From Pseudomonadota bacterium (lineage in GTDB: Bacteria; Desulfobacterota; Binatia; Binatales; Binataceae): a stretch of 48,801 bases of DNA. Shown in pieces: positions 25,132 through 32,832 of the stretch. Both the position numbers and the translations under genes were made by a program. The notes beneath the pieces were generated by a model, which was not told the origin of the DNA, did no database searches, and worked only from the letters and a program-made list of their open reading frames with translations. The stretch lies in contig JAJPJA010000071.1 in NCBI GenBank assembly GCA_021324455.1, forward strand, positions 1-48,801, given 5' to 3'. Every line of letters starts with the position of its first letter. Position 1 is the first letter of the stretch.

Positions 25132-26112
25132 TCAGGTCAGGGCGCACGACGTGAAGGTAAACGCGTAGGCATTGAGGCCGCGGCTTTTGGCGATGAGCTT
25201 CAGCCCGCCGGAGCGAACCTCCTCGTTGGCGATCAGGTTGTACATCCGCGGCCGGTCCACGTGGATCACGGCGCGGCCGTTCTCGAGCCGGGCGTCGTGT
25301 CCCGCGCGCTGGTCCGCCTCCAGCGTCATCTCGACCGCGACCGGACCGTCCTGCGGCGGCGCCATCACCAGGTTGACTTCCTTGGCCGTGTAGCGAATCG
25401 CGATCGACGCGTTGTCGGCCGCCGCTTCGGACGATTCCTCGCCCACGCTCCATTTGCCGCCGAGATAAATCATCCCTTCCATGCGCACACCGGGGTCGCG
25501 ATACTCGTGCGGGTATCCGGCGGAGATGCCCTGCGGATTGCCGAAATGGCCCCGCTGATGCCCCAAATAGAGCTCCGGCGTGACACGATGGCATACCGCT
25601 CCGGGCTGGTCGGTATCGCGCACCGGTTCCATCGGCGGCGGAAACTGAAGCGACGGATGGATCTCGCAGAGCAGCCGCTGGATGAGCGCCTCGGTCTCGC
25701 GATAGCCGCCTTCGCCATAATGGTAATAGCGGATGCGCCCGCCCGCATCGACCGCGTACTTGGCCGGCCAGAAGCGATTGGAGTATGCGCGCCAGATGAC
25801 ATAGTCATTGTCGAGCACGACCGGATACTCGATCTGAAAATCCTTGATCGCCTGACGCACGAATTCGGGCTGGCGCGCGAAGTTGAATTCGGGCGCATGC
25901 ACGCCCACCACCACCAGTCCGTCTTTGGCGTAGCGCCGATGCCACTGGACGACGTAGGGCAGCGTGCGGATGCAATTGACGCAGGTGTAATCCCAGAAGT
26001 CCACCAGCACCACGGCCTTGCCGCGCAGCGCCCCCATCGATACCGGGCCGCCCTGCAGCCACTGGCCGCCAACCGGTTCGGGGGCGAAAATGGTTTCCTC
26101 GATTTCAGGCAT
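25132..26112 (-). CDS. DipZ-like redoxin with C-terminal DipZ domain, no membrane part
   Basis: A 326-residue protein starting at the ATG at 26112, where GGGAGG lies about 8 bases upstream. Residues about 10-150 are a TlpA/AhpC-like redoxin with the active site WDYTCVNCIRTLP (a CVNC pair) and FNFARQPEFVRQAI. The rest matches the C-terminal jelly-roll-like domain that follows the thioredoxin in mycobacterial DipZ. The N-terminal transmembrane electron-conducting domain of DipZ is absent, and no signal peptide is visible, so it may act in the cytosol. It would exchange thiols or reduce peroxide-type substrates. It is co-directional with the sirtuin downstream. Confidence 0.87.
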   Translation of the reverse strand: MPEIEETIFAPEPVGGQWLQGGPVSMGALRGKAVVLVDFWDYTCVNCIRTLPYVVQWHRRYAKDGLVVVGVHAPEFNFARQPEFVRQAIKDFQIEYPVVLDNDYVIWRAYSNRFWPAKYAVDAGGRIRYYHYGEGGYRETEALIQRLLCEIHPSLQFPPPMEPVRDTDQPGAVCHRVTPELYLGHQRGHFGNPQGISAGYPHEYRDPGVRMEGMIYLGGKWSVGEESSEAAADNASIAIRYTAKEVNLVMAPPQDGPVAVEMTLEADQRAGHDARLENGRAVIHVDRPRMYNLIANEEVRSGGLKLIAKSRGLNAYAFTFTSCALT

Positions 26113-26289
26113 CGGCTTTACCTCCCGCGCCGCGACTGCATCAGCCAGCCTATCATACGCCGGCGCCGATGCTGAACGGCGGTTGCACAACCCCTGACGG
26201 CCATCTTGATCAAGTCCGCGCGATTGGCGAAATTGGCCGCAGCACTTCAATATCGAATCACTGCAAGGTAACAATGGAGGACGTCCGAA

Positions 26290-26766
26290 ATGGATGAGAA
26301 TGCCAAGAAACGCGCGCTGCTGATGATCCCCTACGGCCTCTTCATACTGGGCGCCAGGCACGGCGAGTCCCAAACCGTCGCCACCATCAATTGGGTCACC
26401 CAGGCCAGCTTCAATCCACCGCTGGTCGTGATCGGCGTCAAGGGAGATTCCAGCCTGCATCCCCTGATCAAGAATTCCGGCAAGTTCGCGCTCTCTGTGC
26501 TGGGCACGGGTCAGAAAGCTATCGCCGGAGCCTTCTTCAGACACGTGGAGCCCAAGGACGGCAAATTCGGCAACTACGCTTTCGAAGCCGGCCACAACGG
26601 CGCTCCGATTATCTCCGAGGCGCCCGCCGCCGTCGAATGCGACGTGGTCGGCTTCTATGAACTCGGCGACCACAGCGTCGTCGTCGGCAAGGTGACCGAA
26701 GCGCACGTCAAGAAGGAGGCCGAAGTGTTGACCATGAAGGAAACGGGATGGAACTACGGCGGCTGA
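26290..26766 (+). CDS. Flavin reductase-like FMN-binding protein
   Basis: A 158-residue protein with GGAGG nine bases before the ATG. It has the flavin-reductase split-barrel pattern: VATINWVTQASFNPPLVVI (FMN phosphate region), a middle SGKFALSVLG strand and the C-terminal GDHSVVVGKVTEAHV, where the family histidine lies. Members reduce FMN or FAD with NAD(P)H for a partner monooxygenase, or bind FMN in other redox roles. No monooxygenase is adjacent. The GNAT gene follows after 26 bases in the same direction, so the pair may share a transcript. Confidence 0.9.
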   Translation: MDENAKKRALLMIPYGLFILGARHGESQTVATINWVTQASFNPPLVVIGVKGDSSLHPLIKNSGKFALSVLGTGQKAIAGAFFRHVEPKDGKFGNYAFEAGHNGAPIISEAPAAVECDVVGFYELGDHSVVVGKVTEAHVKKEAEVLTMKETGWNYGG

Positions 26767-26792
26767 GCTGAGCCCGTCCCCGTTTTAAGACC

Positions 26793-27227
26793 ATGCCGCC
26801 CGCCGTCGAAATTGTGCCGGTCCGCAGCGCCGATCAAATGGCGCTGGCCTACGCAATCCGGCGGCGGGTGTTTATCGAGGAACAGGGCGTCCCCGCGGAA
26901 CTCGAACTCGATCAGGACGATCTGAGCGCACTGCATGTGCTGGCCGTCGCCGATGGGCAAAGCATCGGATGCGCCCGGATGATGCTGCGGCCCGACGGCG
27001 CCAAGATTGGCCGGATGGCGGTGTTGGCCGACCGGCGGGGCCGCGGCGTGGGACGCGCTGTGCTCCTGCACCTGCTGACCGCGGCGCGCCAATATGGCGC
27101 CAAACGGGCCTATCTGCATGCCCAAATCGCGGTTGAGGGCTTTTATCTGAAGAGCGGCTTCCAGCCGGTCGGAAAGGTTTTCGACGAAGCCGGTATCCCG
27201 CACCGCAAGATGATCCTCCCGCTGTAG
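26793..27227 (+). CDS. GNAT family N-acetyltransferase (ElaA/YjcF-like)
   Basis: A 144-residue acetyltransferase. The N-terminal motif AIRRRVFIEEQGVPAELE is characteristic of the ElaA/YjcF branch. The acetyl-CoA site is IGRMAVLADRRGRGVGRA, with the R-G-R-G-V-G pyrophosphate loop. The C-terminal YLHAQIAVEGFYLKSGFQP completes the fold, with the conserved tyrosine. Substrates of this branch are unknown in general. It follows the flavin reductase and ends just before a convergent CoA transferase. Confidence 0.93.
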   Translation: MPPAVEIVPVRSADQMALAYAIRRRVFIEEQGVPAELELDQDDLSALHVLAVADGQSIGCARMMLRPDGAKIGRMAVLADRRGRGVGRAVLLHLLTAARQYGAKRAYLHAQIAVEGFYLKSGFQPVGKVFDEAGIPHRKMILPL

Positions 27228-27255
27228 CTCGCCGCACAACTCCGTCTGCCGCATC

Positions 27256-27273
27256 AGGCCGATCAATCGGCCT
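27256..27273. terminator. Palindrome between convergent genes, possible terminator
   Basis: AGGCCGAT-CA-ATCGGCCT is a perfect inverted repeat in the 111-base gap between the GNAT gene and the CoA transferase. There is no T-run on either side, so termination is only a suggestion from its position. Confidence 0.35.
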
Positions 27274-27338
27274 TGGCGCGGCCTTCTGGCGCGGAAGGAA
27301 TCAGAAACCGGGGCTTGAGAGGGCGCGGCAGCCGCGAC

Positions 27339-28550
27339 TCATCGGATAGCGCCGTCGGAGCGCCATTTCGCGATCGCATCCGCCGTGTAGCCGAGCTCCG
27401 CCAGAATCTCGTCGGTATGCTGGCCCAATTCCGGCGCCAGGCTTCTGATCGATCCGGGCGTGGCGGATAACTTGATCGATATGCCCACTTGCCGGGCCTT
27501 GCCGCCCGCCGGCGTATCCACCTCCACAATCATGTTGCGCGCCTTGACCTGCGCGTTGTCTTTCACTTCATCCAGCGTCAGCATCGGGGCCGCACAGATG
27601 TCGGTCTTGCTCAGCAGCTCGAACCATTCCTCGCGCGTGCGGGTGCGGAACGTCTCTTCCAGACGCCGGCGCATCTCGGGATGCTTGTCGCGGTTGTACT
27701 GATGCGGGATGAAGTCATCGAGCCCGGTGGCGCGGCACAGGTTGGCGTAAAACCACGGCTCCATCGAACCGATCGTGATCCACTTGCCGTCTTTGGTCTG
27801 GTAGACGCCGTAGTACGGTACGCCGCCGTCGAGCTGGGTTTCGCCGCGCTGCGGTACGCGGCCGGAATAGAAATGGGCCGCGAACGCCTGCGCCATCACC
27901 AGCATCGCCCCATCCATCATCGCGATGTCCACATATTGGCCGCGTCCGTTCTGGCCGCGGGCGATCAGCGCCGCCATGATGCCCATGGCGGCGTGCATGC
28001 CGCCGCCCGCGTAATCGGCAATCAGGTTGTGCGGGATCGTCGGCCGCTGTCCGGCAGTACCCATAATCGAAAGCACGCCGGCGTGCGCGATGTAATTGAT
28101 ATCGTGTCCGACCAGATCGCGGTAAGGACCGTTTTGGCCATAACCGGTGATTGCGCAATGGATATAGCGCGGATTGCGCACCGAGAGCGTCTCATAGTCG
28201 ATCCCCAGCCGCCTGGCGACGCCGGGGCGGAACTCCTCCACTACCACGTCGCAGCGCTGATGCAGGCGCAGGAAAATCTGCTTGCCGACCGGCGACTTCA
28301 GATCCAGTCCGATTGATTTCTTGTTGCGGCCCAGGGCGTTGAAAGGCGAGCCCTGAAAGCCGCTTTGCGATCGGCCGCGCACGCTGGCGGCGCCGGCCTG
28401 TTCAGCGCGCCGTCCGGTGGGCGGCCCCGGCTCCTCGATTTTGATGACCTCGGCGCTCAAATCGCCCAGAATCATCGTGCAATGCGGTCCCGGCGCAAGC
28501 CGGGTCAAATCGAGAACCTTGATACCGTTGAGCGGCCCGCTGTTGGGCAT
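27339..28550 (-). CDS. CaiB/BaiF family CoA transferase (class III)
   Basis: A 403-residue class III CoA transferase. The N-terminus has IKVLDLTRLAPGPHCTMIL and LGDLSAEVIKIEEPG; RNKKSIGLDLKSPVGKQIF, VVVEEFRPGVARRLGID and the YGQNGPYRD segment are standard family blocks. The catalytic aspartate is expected in YDLVGHDIN-like context; here LVGHDINYIAH retains it. The C-terminus reads LGQHTDEILAELGY. These enzymes move CoA between acids, such as formyl-CoA/oxalate, carnitine or alpha-methylacyl substrates; the last group (racemases) is also possible. It is the last gene of a minus-strand series led by the thiolase, which suits catabolism of a CoA-activated acid. Confidence 0.92.
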   Translation of the reverse strand: MPNSGPLNGIKVLDLTRLAPGPHCTMILGDLSAEVIKIEEPGPPTGRRAEQAGAASVRGRSQSGFQGSPFNALGRNKKSIGLDLKSPVGKQIFLRLHQRCDVVVEEFRPGVARRLGIDYETLSVRNPRYIHCAITGYGQNGPYRDLVGHDINYIAHAGVLSIMGTAGQRPTIPHNLIADYAGGGMHAAMGIMAALIARGQNGRGQYVDIAMMDGAMLVMAQAFAAHFYSGRVPQRGETQLDGGVPYYGVYQTKDGKWITIGSMEPWFYANLCRATGLDDFIPHQYNRDKHPEMRRRLEETFRTRTREEWFELLSKTDICAAPMLTLDEVKDNAQVKARNMIVEVDTPAGGKARQVGISIKLSATPGSIRSLAPELGQHTDEILAELGYTADAIAKWRSDGAIR

Positions 28551-28606
28551 CGCAGAAAACCTCCGTCGTTTGGAAACTCCGATACGGCAGGAACCCGGCC
28601 TGCGCG

Positions 28607-28843
28607 TCAGGGGCTCATGATTACCGCAAGGTACACCAGACCGTGGCGTTTGCCCAACGCGGCGACCGCGCGGCGCACGCCGGCAAAAGTGTTGCGCGCC
28701 GGATCGATCTCCACGCTGAAGATGCCCCAGGCCGGATCGAACTCCGGCTGGCCGAACTCATGCTCATCAAGAGCTCGCACGATTTCAGCCGGACCTGGAC
28801 CGCATTCCTTCATCCCCTGGACTGTGAACCTGACCCTGGCCAT
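28607..28843 (-). CDS. Small orphan protein, ferredoxin-like fold predicted
   Basis: A 78-residue protein starting at the ATG at 28843, 14 bases after the stop of the BtuF-like gene. The order of hydrophobic segments reads strand (ARVRFTVQGM), helix (GPAEIVRALDE), two strands (FDPAWGIFSVEID), helix (TFAGVRRAVAALGKRHG), strand (LVYLAVIM), which is the beta-alpha-beta-beta-alpha-beta layout of ferredoxin-like domains such as HMA. The CxxC metal loop of HMA is absent. I do not recognise the family. The tight position between a metal- or cofactor-binding protein and a CoA transferase suggests a small binding or adaptor role, but this is inference. Confidence 0.6.
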   Translation of the reverse strand: MARVRFTVQGMKECGPGPAEIVRALDEHEFGQPEFDPAWGIFSVEIDPARNTFAGVRRAVAALGKRHGLVYLAVIMSP

Positions 28844-28857
28844 CGAGCTGACGCGGT

Positions 28858-29691
28858 CTAGCCCGCCGGAGTCAGCGACGCCCGCAGGCGGCCCAGCCGC
28901 TCCGCCAGCACCGGCAATCCGGTTATCATGCGGGCGCCGTACCAATGCAGATCGCGCCCGCTGATCAACATGATGCGCCGGCTCAGCCCGGAGGGCAGTT
29001 CAGCCTTGAGTTCGGCCAAATCGGCTTCGCCAAAGGTGTAAGGCTCATCAGGCAGCAGGACCACCTGCGGACGCAGGTCCAGCACTTCCTGGAGCGTGGT
29101 ACGCGGGTAGCGCTCCGCGGAGTCGGCGAAAATATTCATGAAGCCCAACAGCCGCAGCACGTCATGGGCATAGGTGTCGCCGTTGAAGGTCATCCAGGGC
29201 TTCTTCCAGATCGGGCAAAAGACCCGCAGGCGGAGCTTGTTCCATATTCCCAGCGAGGTTTCGATAACGCTGACAACGCGCACGACTTCGCGCGCCAGCA
29301 CCGCGGCTTCGGCCTCGCGATGCGTCACGCGGCCCAGGCCCAGGATGGATTCCAGCGCGCCGGAAACGGTGCGCGGATAGGTGACGAACACCCTCAGTCC
29401 GCGCGCGCGCATCCGCTCCACGTCCTGACGGCGGTTTTCCTCGGCGTTGGCAATCACCAAATCGGGCTCCAGCGCCGCGATCGCGCGCAAATCGGGATTT
29501 TTGGTGCCGCCAACCTTTTGTATGGAATCAACCGCGCCGGCCGGCTCGACGCAGAATCTGGTAACGCCGACCATCTGACCGCCCAGCCCCAGCGCGAAAA
29601 GTGTCTGCGTCAGACTGGGAACCAGCGACACGATCCGCCGCGGCGGCTGGTCCAACTCCAGCCGGTAACCCAACTCGTCCTGACATTCCAT
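28858..29691 (-). CDS. BtuF-like helical-backbone metal receptor without signal peptide
   Basis: A 277-residue class III periplasmic-binding fold (BtuF/FhuD type). Conserved parts are PRRIVSLVPSLTQTLFALGL, VGVTRFCVEPAG, LRAIAALEPDLVIANAEENR and a C-terminal LRPQVVLLPDEPYTF. The ATG at 29691 follows GGAGACGGGACG; a GTG six codons earlier is the alternative. Neither start gives a signal peptide or lipobox, unlike true BtuF, and no BtuCD-type permease or ATPase is nearby. The protein probably stays in the cytosol, perhaps binding a corrinoid, heme or metal chelate for an enzyme. The gene is 31 bases downstream of a one-helix membrane protein gene. Confidence 0.83.
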   Translation of the reverse strand: MECQDELGYRLELDQPPRRIVSLVPSLTQTLFALGLGGQMVGVTRFCVEPAGAVDSIQKVGGTKNPDLRAIAALEPDLVIANAEENRRQDVERMRARGLRVFVTYPRTVSGALESILGLGRVTHREAEAAVLAREVVRVVSVIETSLGIWNKLRLRVFCPIWKKPWMTFNGDTYAHDVLRLLGFMNIFADSAERYPRTTLQEVLDLRPQVVLLPDEPYTFGEADLAELKAELPSGLSRRIMLISGRDLHWYGARMITGLPVLAERLGRLRASLTPAG

Positions 29692-29721
29692 CGTCCCGTC
29701 TCCAGCCACATCCTGCCCGCC

Positions 29722-30081
29722 TCAGCGGGACTTCTGTTCGATCAGCTTGTCGAGTTGGCGGCGATCCGAACCGGTGATGTGCTCACCGGATTGGTTTTCC
29801 TGGTCGCCGCCCGCTTTGCTGGCCGCATCGGGCGCCTGCCGGGTCCGGTTTCCCGCATATTCGCGATGGCCCGCTGAAGGATGGGGATCGGTTTGATTGG
29901 CGGGAGACGCGCCCTGGCCGCCGTAATCGGCATCGGCCCCAGCCGGTGAACGGGCGGTCCGCTCGATCAGCGATGGAATCTCGCGCCGCGCGATAAACCC
30001 CGCGATCAGCAGCGTTAGTCCCGCCAAAAGCAGGAGCCGGATCGCCCTGCCGCGGTTTGTTTTCCGCTTGACCCGCGCCAA
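29722..30081 (-). CDS. Small membrane-anchored hypothetical protein
   Basis: The frame ends at 29722 and is open to 30156. The preferred start is a TTG at 30081, which has AGGA eight bases upstream and overlaps the end of the thiolase gene, giving 119 residues. A basic N-terminus (KRKTNRGRA) is followed by one hydrophobic helix (IRLLLLAGLTLLIAGFIA), then a polar, low-complexity tail rich in Gly, Ala, Gln and Asp ending in RRQLDKLIEQKSR. The likely topology is a single anchor with the tail in the periplasm. No family recognised; codon use and position between two real genes support it being translated. Confidence 0.5.
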   Translation of the reverse strand: MARVKRKTNRGRAIRLLLLAGLTLLIAGFIARREIPSLIERTARSPAGADADYGGQGASPANQTDPHPSAGHREYAGNRTRQAPDAASKAGGDQENQSGEHITGSDRRQLDKLIEQKSR

Positions 30082-30104
30082 GAAAAACGTCCTGTAAACG
30101 CGGG

Positions 30105-31283
30105 TCAGGCCTCGCGCTCCACCACCATCGCGATTCCCTGTCCGCCGCCGATACACAACGTGGCGACGCCGAGCGCCTGCTGGCGATCCGCCATCGCGTA
30201 CAGCAGCGTGGTCAGGATCCGCGCGCCGCTGGCTCCGATCGGATGTCCGATGGCGATCGCGCCGCCGTTAACATTGACGCGCTCGCGCGCCAGCTTCAAT
30301 TCGCGCAGCACGCCCAACGACTGGGCGGCAAAGGCTTCGTTCAACTCCCACAGTCCGATATCGCCGCGGGTGAGTCCGGCCAGCCGGAGCGCCTTTTCCA
30401 CCGCGGGCACCGGCCCCATCCCCATGTAGGCGGGATCGACGCCGGCCGAAGCATACGATCGGACGGTGGCCAGAGGTGTAAGGCCCAATTCCAGCGCCTT
30501 CTCGCGCGCCATCACGACCACCGCGGCGGCGCCATCGTTGATTCCCGAAGCATTGGCCGCGGTCACGGTGCCGTCTTTCTTGAACACCGGCTTAAGCCCG
30601 GCAATCTGATCCGCGCTGCTTTCACGCGGATGCTCGTCCACCTGGAACAGCACGGTCTCCCTGCCGCGTTTGATTTCAACCGGCGTGATTTCGGCCTTGA
30701 ACTTGCCGGCGCGCTGAGCGGCGAAATACTTAGCCTGGCTGGCGGCGGCGAATTCGTCCTGCTCCCGCCGGCTGACGCCGTATTTCTCCGCGATGTTCTC
30801 GGCGGTCACGCCCATGTGAACCAGCGTGATCGGACAGTTGAGTCCGTCGGCGATCATGCTGTCGAAGATCTGATCGTTGCCCATGCGGTAGCCGAAGCGC
30901 GCCTTCTTGAGCAGATAGGGCGCCATCGACATGTTCTCCATCCCGCCCGCCACCACGGCGTCGGACTCGCCGCAGCATACCGCACCGGCAGCCAACGCCA
31001 CCGCCTTCAAGCCCGAACCGCAGGCTTTGTTGATGGTGTAGCTGCCGACTTCCCTGGGCACGCCGGCTGCCAGCGCGCAGACGCGGGCCGGATTGAGCCC
31101 CAAACCGCCGGGCAGGACATTGCCGAGGATTACTTCATCAACCTGGGAGGGCTCGATCCCCGCCCGCTTGATAGCGTCGCGCACGGCGATTGCGCCCAGT
31201 TCGGTTGCGCTGGTCGCGGCGAATGCGCCGCCGAAGGTGCCCACCGCGGTGCGCGCGGCGCTTACGATGACTGCTTTACGCAT
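30105..31283 (-). CDS. Acetyl-CoA C-acetyltransferase (thiolase)
   Basis: A 392-residue thiolase. The nucleophilic cysteine lies in NKACGSGLKAVALA (about residue 88), the second signature is NVNGGAIAIGHPIGASG with its histidine, and the C-terminal cysteine is in CIGGGQG. The length and all three active-site segments are those of biosynthetic/degradative type II thiolases (AtoB, PhaA). It joins or cleaves acetoacetyl-CoA or longer 3-ketoacyl-CoA. It heads a run of minus-strand genes: a membrane peptide, a BtuF-like protein, a 78-residue protein and a CoA transferase, all with short gaps. Together they may serve breakdown of a CoA-activated acid. Confidence 0.95.
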   Translation of the reverse strand: MRKAVIVSAARTAVGTFGGAFAATSATELGAIAVRDAIKRAGIEPSQVDEVILGNVLPGGLGLNPARVCALAAGVPREVGSYTINKACGSGLKAVALAAGAVCCGESDAVVAGGMENMSMAPYLLKKARFGYRMGNDQIFDSMIADGLNCPITLVHMGVTAENIAEKYGVSRREQDEFAAASQAKYFAAQRAGKFKAEITPVEIKRGRETVLFQVDEHPRESSADQIAGLKPVFKKDGTVTAANASGINDGAAAVVVMAREKALELGLTPLATVRSYASAGVDPAYMGMGPVPAVEKALRLAGLTRGDIGLWELNEAFAAQSLGVLRELKLARERVNVNGGAIAIGHPIGASGARILTTLLYAMADRQQALGVATLCIGGGQGIAMVVEREA

Positions 31284-31421
31284 TGATGCTCCTCCCCCGG
31301 TTTTGCCTCAACTACATTTCAGACCGCCGATCGCCGTTGGCTTTTTTTTCGAACCGGCTGGCGGACCCGGTCCTGCAAGCTGAACCGGCGGCGGGGTTCG
31401 AATCTTCTCACTGCCAGTAAT

Positions 31422-32633
31422 CTAACCCACCCTTGCGCCAAATAGAACCGCCCCCGCCCAGCGCGCGATCAGGGTTGGAATCGAAGCTTCGTCCAGACGA
31501 TCGGCGCCGTTGTACCAGTTGATACCGATCCGTTGGGTGCCGCGGCTCAGATGGGCGAGGCGGAAGAACAACTTGTGCCGCGGACCGTAAAACAGCCGCG
31601 CCGCAAAACCGAGCCGCCGCAGCTTGCGCGCGCACGCCCCGCGACGCATCGCATGGTCATATGCCGCCAAGGCGCCGGGTCTGCCCGCAGTGAAATCGTC
31701 CACCGCCCGCGCGGCGAGCTTGCCATGCTCAAAGGCGTAGGAAATGCCCTCCCCCATCAAAGGATCGACGCCGGCCGCGTCACCCGCCAACAGCACGCGG
31801 CCCGCAATGAAACTATGCCGCGGCGCATACCATCGGATCGGGAACGCCTTGTAGCCGCGCTGCCCGCTTTTGGGTATCGGCAAATCGGGAAATGACGCCG
31901 CAAGCGCGTCGAGCAGGCGCGCCTTGGGCCGGTTCGGATCGACAGCGGCGCGCGGGCATTGGTCATAAATTCCTACATTAAGATAAGGCCGGCCGTTAAT
32001 CAGGCAGGGAAATGCCCACGAATACCCGCGGATGCCCGCGGCAACGCAGGTGAAGTCGAAGCAATAGGGCGGATCGTCGACGCCGGCGGCGGGAACGTCC
32101 AGCATCAACGCGCGTCCCACCGACTCCTGCGAGCGGGTAAACAGGGCGTCGCGCACACGGCTGCCCGAGCCGTCCGCCCCGACCAGGACTTCAGCGCTGA
32201 AATCGCCCGCCGTGGTCTGCACGAAAACGTCATCCGGTCTGTTCCGGACGTCGCGGACGCGGCAATCCTCGACAATCTCCAGACCGGCATCGCGGGCCGC
32301 CCGCGCCAGGCGCGCGTCGAACTGATCGCGGCGCACCACCGTGCACATCACGCCGCCGTCGCGGTAATCGACCTGGCCGATTTCGGTTTTGGCCGCCCCG
32401 CGCCGCACGCTGACTGCGGGCACGTCCAGCGCTAAATCCAGTTCCGCCAGCGCATGCATCGTTTTGGGAATCAATCCGCCGGCGCATACTTTGGGCCGCG
32501 GATGGCGGCTGCGCTCCAGAGCGATCACCTGGCCCCTCAGATCCGGACGCTGGCGCAGCAGATACAATGCGGCCGCGAGTCCCGCCGGACCGGCGCCCGC
32601 AATCAACACCCGGCATGATCGCGCCTGAGCCAT
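31422..32633 (-). CDS. Geranylgeranyl reductase-like FAD-dependent oxidoreductase
   Basis: A 403-residue flavoprotein. The FAD dinucleotide motif is VLIAGAGPAGLAAALYLL at the N-terminus. HPRPKVCAGGLIP matches the family's P-R-x-K-x-C-(G/A)-G-G-L motif, LVGADGSGSRVRD is the GD-type second motif, and LLAGDAAGVDPLMGEGISY is the third FAD contact. These enzymes reduce isoprenoid double bonds in prenyl quinones, lipids or chlorophyll side chains, or act as hydroxylases. The lineage presumably uses it to modify a quinone or another prenyl lipid. It lies between the mla terminator and the thiolase on the same strand; the 138-base gap downstream contains no clear terminator for the minus strand. Confidence 0.9.
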   Translation of the reverse strand: MAQARSCRVLIAGAGPAGLAAALYLLRQRPDLRGQVIALERSRHPRPKVCAGGLIPKTMHALAELDLALDVPAVSVRRGAAKTEIGQVDYRDGGVMCTVVRRDQFDARLARAARDAGLEIVEDCRVRDVRNRPDDVFVQTTAGDFSAEVLVGADGSGSRVRDALFTRSQESVGRALMLDVPAAGVDDPPYCFDFTCVAAGIRGYSWAFPCLINGRPYLNVGIYDQCPRAAVDPNRPKARLLDALAASFPDLPIPKSGQRGYKAFPIRWYAPRHSFIAGRVLLAGDAAGVDPLMGEGISYAFEHGKLAARAVDDFTAGRPGALAAYDHAMRRGACARKLRRLGFAARLFYGPRHKLFFRLAHLSRGTQRIGINWYNGADRLDEASIPTLIARWAGAVLFGARVG

Positions 32634-32773
32634 CGGCGCCTATATTACGGCCTGGCAGCCGCCGGACGAAACCACAAAGCTTATTGGAAATGAAACGATA
32701 ATGCCGCAACCGCTCAGATCCTCTCCAAGGCGGGCTGGGCGGTCGATTTTGCCGGCCGCAAGGCGGTGGGAGC

Positions 32774-32808
32774 AAAAAACACGGGCGCGCTGCGGCGGCG
32801 CGCCCGTG
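32774..32808 (-). terminator. Strong intrinsic terminator of the mla operon
   Basis: On the minus strand CACGGGCGCGC, loop CGCCGCA, GCGCGCCCGTG form a perfect 11-bp GC-rich stem followed by TTTTTT (plus-strand A-run at 32774-32779). It starts 25 bases after the mlaA stop, so it closes the five-gene mla operon. Confidence 0.9.
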
Positions 32809-32832
32809 GTGATCGCGGTCGGATGCGGCAGG

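Noticed and set aside
31320..31340. T8 run after GCCGATCGCCGTTGGC as a plus-strand terminator
   Set aside because: The stem is only five weak pairs, and no plus-strand gene ends upstream of it.
31380..31415. Possible tRNA 3' end (GGTTCGAATC) near the thiolase start
   Set aside because: The T-stem does not pair, and no matching acceptor 5' half is found upstream on either strand.
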